Below are positions 57,126-64,000 of a stretch of 64,000 nucleotides of DNA, one piece after another. Each line of letters begins with the position of its first letter. Position 1 is the stretch's first letter. The position numbers and the translations under genes were made by a program. The notes beneath the pieces were generated by a model, which was not told where the DNA came from, did no database searches, and was given only the letters and a program-made list of their open reading frames with translations. This DNA comes from R-RK-3 sp963842775 (lineage in GTDB: Bacteria > Pseudomonadota > Alphaproteobacteria > Rhizobiales > Rhodomicrobiaceae), in the NCBI GenBank assembly GCA_963842775.1, contig CAWJHQ010000011.1, forward strand, positions 1,116,001 through 1,180,000, read 5' to 3'.

Positions 57126-58322
57126 TTATTTCTGCCAACCCTTGCTCATCGCGGCGGCTTCATCGTCGCCCACGAGCGGATTGCCCGAAATCCAGGCTCC
57201 GATCACTGCATCCATCGCCGCATTTGTGCCCCCGTCCGCGGAAACGGTGTGTTCGGAACCTGAAGCGGAGGGCGGAAGGAGCGCCTGTATTCTGACAGTC
57301 CAATCTCCACCAGTACGGCAGGCGATACCGGAATAGTGTCCGGAGGGTGATCCAACGACCCGATATTGCCGGCAATAATGACCCGATTGCTCTTCGAAAG
57401 TCATCTTGACGTCGAGCCGGACTTCGCCGCCGTCCACAGACGCGACTATCTCCCGACCGCTGGGAACGACATTAAGCGCGTCTCTTAGCGCGCCTTGCGC
57501 GAGAAGGCGGTTGCCATCGGCCCTGACGAGATCGGCAACGGTGCCCACCTCCGGCGCTCGCGGGACAAGCCGGCCAAGTCCGAAGCCAATGAGTAAGGCT
57601 AGGCCCGCGGCCAGCGCGGCAGTGCCGCGCAAGGCGCCCCCAAGACGCAATGCCAGCGGAACTGCCTTTTTGCGCATTTCGTGAAGCATCAAATAGGGAG
57701 TGGCAGCGGCGCCCGCGCTCGCAGCGCTCGCGGTCAAACACACACAATCCATATCGCCAGCAGCCGTGGCGTCGTTATTGCCGTCTTCCGACCAGTCGAT
57801 CACGTCGCCACGGACGAAATCACCGTCCTCGCCACTGAGCCTCCCCTGCAACACGAGCGCGATTTCGGCGTGCGCATGATGTCCTCGCTGCGCGAGCATC
57901 TCTCCCCGCGCCAGCCACAGCAGCCACATTTGGCCAGAGCCCTTCGGCAAGGCAATCCGATGTTGTCGTACGCCCGGCGAAACATGCTGCCACGATATAT
58001 CACCACTTATTACCAGATTACGTGTCAGCAATGACGGCAATAGCTGATGTTCCGATTCCGTCTCAGGATCCGGTTCCGCTTCATTCGACGGAACATCGCG
58101 CGATGCATGCGCAAAGGCGCGTTCGCCGAGTGACGTCTCGGCGTCACCCGCATCAAGGCGGCTCAGCATTAAGCCACCTAATAGCTCCAAGCGGCGAACA
58201 TCCTGGGCGCAAACCCGGCACATTGTAAGATGGCAGGCGACGACGGCAAACGTCGTATTCGGAAGCGCGCCGGACACAAATGAAATCAATGTCTCGGGGA
58301 ATGGATGATGGGTCGGCGTCAT
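57126..58322 (-). CDS. Membrane anti-sigma factor with zinc motif and cupin domain
   Basis: 398 residues. The N-terminus has the zinc-binding anti-sigma motif H31-x3-C35-x2-C38 (ACHLTMCRVC). Residues about 105-200 form a ChrR-like cupin (SPGVRQHRIALP, RGHHAHAEIALVLQG with possible metal-binding His and Glu). A transmembrane helix follows near 230-255 (GTAALAAGLALLIGFGLG), and the last ~120 residues lie outside the membrane, with a Cys pair and a 17-kDa-antigen-like look (SGHYCRQYRVVG). It overlaps the sigma gene by ATGA and should hold the sigma factor inactive. ChrR-type proteins respond to singlet oxygen or metals; the membrane anchor and outer domain are unusual. Confidence 0.8.
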   Translation of the reverse strand: MTPTHHPFPETLISFVSGALPNTTFAVVACHLTMCRVCAQDVRRLELLGGLMLSRLDAGDAETSLGERAFAHASRDVPSNEAEPDPETESEHQLLPSLLTRNLVISGDISWQHVSPGVRQHRIALPKGSGQMWLLWLARGEMLAQRGHHAHAEIALVLQGRLSGEDGDFVRGDVIDWSEDGNNDATAAGDMDCVCLTASAASAGAAATPYLMLHEMRKKAVPLALRLGGALRGTAALAAGLALLIGFGLGRLVPRAPEVGTVADLVRADGNRLLAQGALRDALNVVPSGREIVASVDGGEVRLDVKMTFEEQSGHYCRQYRVVGSPSGHYSGIACRTGGDWTVRIQALLPPSASGSEHTVSADGGTNAAMDAVIGAWISGNPLVGDDEAAAMSKGWQK

Positions 58323-58846
58323 TCTTCACGCTCCGCCGAGCGCAATTTTTTGAAGGCTAGACGCATCCGCGATTTGACCGTGCCGATAGGCAACGCCAGC
58401 TTCTCCGCAATCGCTGCCTGAGATAGGCCATCGACGAACGACAATTGGATAACTTCCAATTGCTCCGCCGGCAACCCGTTAAGGGCGCTTTCGATGTCAC
58501 TTCTTTCCCCCACCCACGGTTGGGCATCAATCGCCTCACCATGCAAACGCTCAATCGTTTCTAAATCCGCATAAAAGCGCTGCCACACTTGCTGCCTGCG
58601 GATTCGGTCGATGCGTAGATTACGCGCAATTGCGTAAATCCATCCCGAGATTGTTCCCTTATCAATAGAGAATTGATGCGATTTCCGCCACACCGCAAAC
58701 AGCGTATCCTGAGCAATTTCCTCAGCTGTATCCCTATCGGCTCCCTGTCGCACGAGCATTGCCCGGACCTTTGGAAAAAAGGTCACAAACAAGGCCCGAA
58801 ATGCCTGGGAATCCTTTTCCGTATTCTTTTCCAGTTGACTACCCAT
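58319..58846 (-). CDS. ECF-type RNA polymerase sigma factor
   Basis: 175 residues. Region 2 is seen as VRQGADRDTAEEIAQDTLFAVWRKSHQF and region 4 as ALNGLPAEQLEVIQLSFVDGLSQAAIAEKLALPIGTVKSRM. Region 3 is missing, as expected for ECF sigmas. It directs polymerase to stress or envelope genes and is partnered with the anti-sigma factor encoded by the overlapping downstream gene. The protease gene is convergent with this pair and ends 13 bp from the anti-sigma stop. Upstream (58847-59142) I could not read a confident ECF promoter. Confidence 0.9.
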   Translation of the reverse strand: MGSQLEKNTEKDSQAFRALFVTFFPKVRAMLVRQGADRDTAEEIAQDTLFAVWRKSHQFSIDKGTISGWIYAIARNLRIDRIRRQQVWQRFYADLETIERLHGEAIDAQPWVGERSDIESALNGLPAEQLEVIQLSFVDGLSQAAIAEKLALPIGTVKSRMRLAFKKLRSAEREE

Positions 58847-59142
58847 ACGTGCCTAGCGTCGCCGATGCGGCCGGATGCAACCGTAACCACTTAGTACAGC
58901 AAACTAGTCCTATGATCTGGAAAGAACAGCGCGAAATAGTCACAGAACATGGGAGATTTCGTAAACACTGGCTGCTTCAATTGAAGGTGTGCAAAAATTT
59001 TCCATATTCCAGAGTGAATTATCCTAGATCAAAACAGAATATCTTGAAGCCACGTCTAGAAAACGGGGGCAGCCGTCTCTTCTGCGAATCTGCTAGCGCG
59101 CCAATCGCGCTATCAGTTCGCTCATTCGTGAGTGCCGCCACC

Positions 59143-59604
59143 TCACACGCAATGATCGAGCTGAGATCGTTTAGCCCAAGAATCGAACTCTCCGTCCGCG
59201 GCGGGGCCAAATTCGAGGATACTCAATACGCGGTGGATCTCGTGAATCAACAACCGTTGTTCTATTGGCTTTGGCACATAGCCTGTCATGCCGATCGAAA
59301 TCAGGCGCTCCTTGTCGCCGGTCATCGTGTCCGCAGTCAGCGCAATGACGGGAATATTGCGCCATAATGCGTCGGTCGCGCGAATATGCCTGAGCGTTTC
59401 CGGGCCATCCATAACGGGCATGTGGACGTCCAGAAGTATAAGATCGAAGTGTCGTCCCGCGAGCTGGTCGAGCGCTTCCCGGCCGTTTGACGCTTCCGTT
59501 ATAACAACCCCGCTGGGCGCGAGCAGCAGGCGGACCACGCTGCGGTTGACGGCATTGTCGTCAACAAGCAGGATTTTGAGTCCCGGCAATAGAGTATTGG
59601 GCAC
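59143..59604 (-). CDS. Receiver (response regulator) domain, probably the split C-terminus of the kinase
   Basis: 153 residues if translation starts at GTG 59604. It is a single receiver domain: acidic pocket LLVDDN, phospho-acceptor Asp in LILLDVHMPVMDG, switch Thr in VIALTADTM, and Lys in GYVPKPI. It overlaps the end of the histidine-kinase frame by about 105 bp in another frame. In the neighbouring paralogue (61891 on) the same receiver is fused behind the ATPase domain. One missing base at about 59605-59616 would restore that fusion, so I take this as the detached part of one hybrid kinase rather than an independent regulator. Confidence 0.75.
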   Translation of the reverse strand: MPNTLLPGLKILLVDDNAVNRSVVRLLLAPSGVVITEASNGREALDQLAGRHFDLILLDVHMPVMDGPETLRHIRATDALWRNIPVIALTADTMTGDKERLISIGMTGYVPKPIEQRLLIHEIHRVLSILEFGPAADGEFDSWAKRSQLDHCV

Positions 59605-61394
59605 GCGGTGTTCCTAAGTCGGAATCGGGAACGGGCCGTTTTTACCGATGAGGCTGCGGACGCGTGAAAGGTGAGCGTAAAAGTGCTTCCGGCGCCCACC
59701 TCACTTGTCAGACTGATGTCTCCGCCCATCATCCGGGCCAGCCTCCTCGAAATCGCCAGGCCTAACCCGGTTCCCCCAAAGCGGCGCGTCGTCGAGGCGT
59801 CGGCTTGTGAAAATTCGGAAAATAGCTTTGCCGCGGCCTCTTCGCTGATCCCGATTCCAGTATCGCTGACGGCAATGAATATCACGTGGTCGCCCGCATC
59901 GGCTAGTTTGTGGGTGACTGAAACGCTCACCTCTCCGGCCTTGGTGAATTTCACCGCGTTGGAGATCAAATTGGCCACGCATTGATGAACCCGTACATAG
60001 TCGAATCTTAGCAGCTTCGGGATTGCCGGGTCGATGCGGACGCTGAGGGCAATCGACTTCTCGAACGCTTGCGGCTGGAATAATTTGTGCAAGTGAAGGA
60101 TGAGGTTCTCAACTTCTGCGTCGATCGGCGATATGTCCAGCTTCCCTGCTTCGATCTTCGATAGGTCGAGAACATCGTTGAGTAGGGCCATCAGCGTCTG
60201 CCCGGACTCCAGAATCGTTCTCACGCATTCCCCTTGTGAAGCAGAGAGCCGGTCATTCTCCAGAACTTGTGCCATCCCCAATATGCCGTTCAGCGGCGTT
60301 CGAATTTCGTGGCTCATATTGGCCAGAAATGACGATTTTGCCTCATTGGCGAACTCAAGCTTCTCCTGCATCATCTTCATCTGGGTGATGTCGATGAGCA
60401 TGCCTTCCGCACCTAGCAGACGTCCGGCGCTATCTTTGACCGGCATCACGCGATTCTCGAACCAGCGGTAGGAGCCATCCTTTGCGCGCAAGCGAAGTTG
60501 GTTCGATTCCACGCTACTGCCCTTCGACAAGTGCCGCTGCACTTGCTCAGCATGCGCCCGATCGTCGGGATGGATGAGGCTGCGGTAGAGATCAGGCGAC
60601 GCAATCAGCTCGCGTGAATCATGGCCGAGCTTCGCAATGTTGCTGGAGATAAAGGTCAACGGCTGCGATGGCCCGCCTCCTAGATGATAGAGAAATGTCG
60701 TGCTGTCCTCGACGATGCGGTTGGCCATCACCAGCAGCGCGCCGAGCCGGTATTGCCTATAGATCAAGAGGCCAAACAACCCGATCAGGCAGGCGACGAA
60801 GCCGCTTATGGCAATTCCGATCCAATAGAAGCGCGAAACACTCACCTGCCAATGCGCCGCGCTGATGTCGACTCCGAAAACGGCAACTGCATTGCCGGTC
60901 GTTGGATCCAGCACCGGCACGAGGCCGGAAACCCAAACACCCCAACTATCTCTGAGCGGTCCCTCCGTTATCGCGGTTTTCGTTTCGAAGATCTGCAGCA
61001 GCGCTGGTGTCGCCTCCGGATAGATGGTGCCAGGCGGTGAATAGTCCGAGGAATCTTCTGCCTCCGCGTCTGCGAGGAAGATAACCTTATCGTTCCGGAC
61101 CGCCATCAGATAGACGAAGCGCGAAAGTGGAATTGCGGCGCGCAGCAATTGCAGACTTTCACGTGCCTGCTGGAAGGCGCGCGTATCGCGATCCTCTTCG
61201 CCGCCCTTGAGGGTCGCAATCTTCGCCCCGTCAAACGCGGCTGCCCCGGCTGCCGCCGTGGCCAAGAGCGCTCGCCGCTCGATGTTTTCGCCATAGTTTG
61301 CGAAGAAAACTACAAACCACCAGCCACAAATTAGATTGCCGACCGCGATTAAGGCAAACCACCAAAGCACATTGCGCGGTCGCGGCTGTCGCAA
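59499..61394 (-). CDS. Membrane sensor histidine kinase (hybrid type, receiver out of frame)
   Basis: 631 residues as read, but the last ~33 are off-frame text. Two membrane helices (NVLWWFALIAVGNLICGWW and IGIAISGFVACLIGLFGLLI) enclose a periplasmic sensor of about 160 residues. A PAS domain follows (about 230-345, LTFISSNIAKLGHDSRELI, YRWFENRVMPVKD), then HisKA with the phospho-His in FLANMSHEIRTPLNG, and HATPase_c with ISNAVKF, DTGIGIS and GGTGLGLAIS. The receiver domain continues in another frame from 59604. It is a paralogue of the kinase at 61891-64000: the kinase cores are very alike and both have a receiver. No dedicated output regulator is visible. Confidence 0.85.
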   Translation of the reverse strand: MRQPRPRNVLWWFALIAVGNLICGWWFVVFFANYGENIERRALLATAAAGAAAFDGAKIATLKGGEEDRDTRAFQQARESLQLLRAAIPLSRFVYLMAVRNDKVIFLADAEAEDSSDYSPPGTIYPEATPALLQIFETKTAITEGPLRDSWGVWVSGLVPVLDPTTGNAVAVFGVDISAAHWQVSVSRFYWIGIAISGFVACLIGLFGLLIYRQYRLGALLVMANRIVEDSTTFLYHLGGGPSQPLTFISSNIAKLGHDSRELIASPDLYRSLIHPDDRAHAEQVQRHLSKGSSVESNQLRLRAKDGSYRWFENRVMPVKDSAGRLLGAEGMLIDITQMKMMQEKLEFANEAKSSFLANMSHEIRTPLNGILGMAQVLENDRLSASQGECVRTILESGQTLMALLNDVLDLSKIEAGKLDISPIDAEVENLILHLHKLFQPQAFEKSIALSVRIDPAIPKLLRFDYVRVHQCVANLISNAVKFTKAGEVSVSVTHKLADAGDHVIFIAVSDTGIGISEEAAAKLFSEFSQADASTTRRFGGTGLGLAISRRLARMMGGDISLTSEVGAGSTFTLTFHASAASSVKTARSRFRLRNTACPILYCRDSKSCLLTTMPSTAAWSACCSRPAGLL

Positions 61395-61890
61395 GGTTTC
61401 TATCCCCTTCAGATTTTGCAGGCCCGAGGTGCGCTGTTCTCAGTGATAGGAAAGCATGAGTGCGATATGATTTCGTTCCATCATTGCAAGTTGACGTATT
61501 GCCGAACTCCTAGATTGATAATTGATCGTTGACCCAACCAGGGGGCGGAGCCGATCTGATTGAGCCGTAAAATCATTAAATTCATATTGTCGATGACAAA
61601 CTGTCCCTAATCAGGCGCTGTCTAAAGCTTCCAATTCTTCGGCCCCCTAATAATGTGTAAAGCTTTCTGTTACGCTTGAACGCATTGCGCGGCAAAGGCT
61701 GGTGCGACGTGCCCGCGCTGTCTGTCGAAGCCGATTGATCAGCAGGTTGCTAGCTATCAAGATGATGGCCACTCTGGCGCCCCGCAAAGCACTGGCAGCG
61801 GCATACAGCAGCCTTTTGGTGCCCGCTGGGGGCGATAGCCGCCGATCCGTCTCGCGTTCCGGACGCGATATATCGGAGCCTTCGACAGTC
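61395..61890. other. 496 bp intergenic region between the two kinases
   Basis: No gene or repeat stands out. The two kinases run in the same direction, and this interval should carry the promoter of the 59499-61394 gene. Confidence 0.4.
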
Positions 61891-64000
61891 CTATGCGGAA
61901 ATGCCGAGACTTTTTCCCTCCGCCGCACTCAATTGTGAATCGCGTCCTGAGGCCCTGTCGATCACACGGCGGATCTCATTGAGAAGTGCGGCTTGCTCGA
62001 TCGGCTTGGATGCATAGCCGGTCATGCCGATCGATAGCAGGCGCTCGCGATCTCCGCTCATTGCGTCAGCTGTCAAGGCTATGACTGGAATATCACGCCA
62101 CGGGGCGTTGGCCGCGCGGATGTGCCTGATCGCTTCCGTGCCGTCCATAACCGGCATGTGCACATCGAGCAGCACAATATCGAAAAGCTGTTCGGCGAGC
62201 CGGTCGAGCGCCTCCTTGCCGTTTGTCGCCTCGGTCACGATGACCCCGGTCGGGGCAAGCAGCAGGCGCGCGACGCTCCGGTTGATCGTATTGTCGTCGA
62301 CCAGCAGCAGCCGCAGCCCGCGAAATGTCGCGCTGCCTGAACGTTTCTCGTGCGCCCACGGCGGTGCCGCCTTCGGAGTTGCCGCAAATGCTTGGAATGT
62401 AAATCTGAAAACGCTCCCAGCGTTCAAAGTACTTGTAACGGTCGCGTCGCCGCCCATCAGCCGCGCCAGCTTCCTGGTGATGGCGAGACCGAGGCCGGTG
62501 CCGCCATATTTGCGCGTCGTCGAAGCGTCGGCCTGGGAGAATTCGGAAAACAACTGGCGCGCCGCCTCCGCGCTAATGCCAATCCCGGTATCGATCACAT
62601 CGACAAGGATCAGATATTCGTCTTCGCCAAGGATTTCATGGGCGACGGAAATCGTCACGCTGCCGCTATTGGTGAACTTGATCGCGTTCGACACCATGTT
62701 CGAGACGCATTGGCGCACGCGGATATGATCGAACTTGACGTCGTCCGGCACCGCCTCGCCGATCTCGACATGCAGCCCGATATGCTTTTCCTGCGCCCGC
62801 CCCAGGAACAGCTTCTGCACATAGTGGAAATTATCCCGCAGATTGCCGTCCGTCGGCTCGATATTCAGCTTGCCGGCCTCGATCTTCGACAGATCGAGCA
62901 CGTCGTTGAGCACGGCCATCAGCGTCTTGCCCGAATCCAGGATGGTCTGAACCCCATCGAGCTGCGATGGGCTGAGCTGCTCATGCTCGAGCACCTGCGC
63001 CATGCCCAATATGCCATTGAGCGGCGTGCGGATTTCATGGCTCATATTGGCCAGGAACGAGGATTTCGCCTCGCTGGAAGCTTCTGCTGCAAGCGCAGCG
63101 CGTCTCAATTCAACCTGAGTTGTGCGTAGTCGCTGCACCATGAGGCGATTTTGTTCCTCCGCTCTTCGTCGCTGCGTAATGTCCTCATAGGTAATGACTT
63201 CGCCGCCATTCGCCATCGGCTGACGCAGGAGCGAAATGATTTTGCCGTTTGCTACGCGCAGAATGCCATCCTCGTCCAATGCCGCCTCTCCGACTGCGAC
63301 GTCCAAATTCGCGCACGTGACAAGGCCCATCACATCCGTCTTGGTCATGCCCGTCAGGATTTTCTCCGGCGAAATGCCGAAGAGCTCGAAAAAGCGCTTG
63401 TTCGAGACAACGAGCTTTTGATCCGCATCGAACATGCAGAGTCCCTGGGACATGTTGTCGAGGGAGGTCTCGAACAGCACTGTTTGGCGGTTAAGCACGC
63501 TGAGCGTCCTGTCGATAACCTGTAGCGGCAGCACGCGCAGGGCAAAGAACATCCCGAAGCCCAGCAATCCGCTGAACAATCCGGCGACCGCGGTACCGAT
63601 CAAGACCGGGCGAAAGGAGTTTGCGGTTTCGATGCGCGCGACTTGCACCCCTGAGACGAAAATGGGGGCGCTCCGGGTCGTAACGGGGAAAGCGGGCGCT
63701 TCCCCGGTTTCCGTCACGAGTTTACCCTTTGCGTCAAAGATACGCTGGCGCTGGCCGGTCTCGTTCGCCTCGGGCACCTCGATGAGTTCCGCGAGGCGAA
63801 CCGTCTGATATTGCCAGAGTTCCTGGTGCGAATAGATGTATTTCGCCAGCCGGTTGGCCTTGAGGCGTGCGGAAAATGCAAGCTCGTGCGTTCCCTCCGA
63901 ATAGGTGAGCACGAAATATCCGGTTGGGACGAGAACGAAGGTGGCGAGGGCAACGGCAAGGCCGAAGCCCGTGACGAGGTTCCTCAGCCGCCTACGTGAG
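61891..64000 (-). CDS. Hybrid sensor histidine kinase (N-terminus outside window)
   Basis: The frame is open to the right edge (703 codons visible) and runs past a GTG at 63912, so the gene starts beyond 64000. A first membrane helix (GFGLAVALATFVLVPTGYFV) is at the edge. Then come a periplasmic segment, a second helix (PVLIGTAVAGLFSGLLGFGM), a PAS domain (SLDNMSQGLCMFDADQKLVV), HisKA (FLANMSHEIRTPLNG), HATPase_c (SNAIKF, DTGIGIS, GGTGLGLAIT) and a receiver with LLVDDN and VLLDVHMPVMDG. It is intact, unlike its paralogue, and gives the template for judging that gene's frameshift. The stimulus is unknown. Confidence 0.88.
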   Translation of the reverse strand, partial: SRRRLRNLVTGFGLAVALATFVLVPTGYFVLTYSEGTHELAFSARLKANRLAKYIYSHQELWQYQTVRLAELIEVPEANETGQRQRIFDAKGKLVTETGEAPAFPVTTRSAPIFVSGVQVARIETANSFRPVLIGTAVAGLFSGLLGFGMFFALRVLPLQVIDRTLSVLNRQTVLFETSLDNMSQGLCMFDADQKLVVSNKRFFELFGISPEKILTGMTKTDVMGLVTCANLDVAVGEAALDEDGILRVANGKIISLLRQPMANGGEVITYEDITQRRRAEEQNRLMVQRLRTTQVELRRAALAAEASSEAKSSFLANMSHEIRTPLNGILGMAQVLEHEQLSPSQLDGVQTILDSGKTLMAVLNDVLDLSKIEAGKLNIEPTDGNLRDNFHYVQKLFLGRAQEKHIGLHVEIGEAVPDDVKFDHIRVRQCVSNMVSNAIKFTNSGSVTISVAHEILGEDEYLILVDVIDTGIGISAEAARQLFSEFSQADASTTRKYGGTGLGLAITRKLARLMGGDATVTSTLNAGSVFRFTFQAFAATPKAAPPWAHEKRSGSATFRGLRLLLVDDNTINRSVARLLLAPTGVIVTEATNGKEALDRLAEQLFDIVLLDVHMPVMDGTEAIRHIRAANAPWRDIPVIALTADAMSGDRERLLSIGMTGYASKPIEQAALLNEIRRVIDRASGRDSQLSAAEGKSLGISA

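Noticed and set aside
61702..61938. 78-codon plus-strand frame between the kinases
   Set aside because: No ribosome site, an Arg/Ala-rich composition typical of non-coding GC-rich frames, and it overlaps the end of the kinase gene.

Overview
The window is GC-rich, densely coded chromosomal DNA of an alphaproteobacterium, most likely Hyphomicrobiales. I base that on the protein families (FCD-type GntR regulators, two ribose-type ABC importers, a DUF1800/DUF1501 pair, a ChrR-like anti-sigma factor, large hybrid histidine kinases) and on extragenic palindromes of a type common in that order. The genus cannot be told from sequence alone.

Left part (1-22 kb) is catabolic. A cut-off peptide-binding protein is followed by suyA-suyB and a joined slcC-comC reading frame, together a full route from either enantiomer of 3-sulfolactate to pyruvate and sulfite. 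Convergent to it lies a ribose-type (CUT2) ABC importer whose ATPase and both permeases carry frameshifts, then an internally deleted sugar isomerase and an amidohydrolase. An FCD-GntR regulator precedes a second, intact CUT2 importer, a 4-oxalocrotonate-type tautomerase, a gluconolactonase remnant and a second FCD-GntR gene. Near-identical promoter-operator palindromes stand before the second importer and before the second GntR gene. A DUF1800/DUF1501 pair and an outer-membrane barrel close this part.

Middle part (22-38 kb) holds a thiamine-diphosphate enzyme, an amino-acid permease, a lipoprotein, DUF6644/DUF6152 proteins, a thioesterase, a lytic transglycosylase, an acyl-CoA carboxylase subunit, and a sugar-modification cluster (C-methyltransferase, rfbF, PIG-L deacetylase, class III aminotransferase). 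Several minus-strand genes here are frameshifted.

The accessory stretch (38.9-50.5 kb) starts with a two-gene unit, a winged-helix protein plus a very large protein with two different P-loop ATPase modules. It is the best candidate here for an undescribed system. Directly behind it is a tandem duplication of about 1.5 kb carrying an AT-rich sulfotransferase and a beta-carbonic anhydrase; the first anhydrase copy is dead. An HDAC-like amidohydrolase and small secreted proteins follow, then the 3' half of a tRNA-Gln gene that looks like an attachment-site scar, next to a membrane protein with a primase-like C-terminal segment.

Right part (51-64 kb) is sensory and regulatory: a chemoreceptor, an NHL-propeller protein, a subtilisin-like protease with an in-frame stop at its signal region, an ECF sigma factor with a zinc/cupin membrane anti-sigma factor, and two paralogous hybrid histidine kinases, the second running off the window.

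A recurring feature is the single-base insertion. Eight genes are broken by thirteen of them, a fourteenth interrupts the dual ATPase, and a fifteenth can be inferred at the slcC-comC junction. Apart from one kinase and the decayed anhydrase copy, no single-base losses were seen. This looks more like a base-calling or assembly artefact than gene decay. All positions and translations were read by eye, and family assignments rest on motif recognition without database searches.
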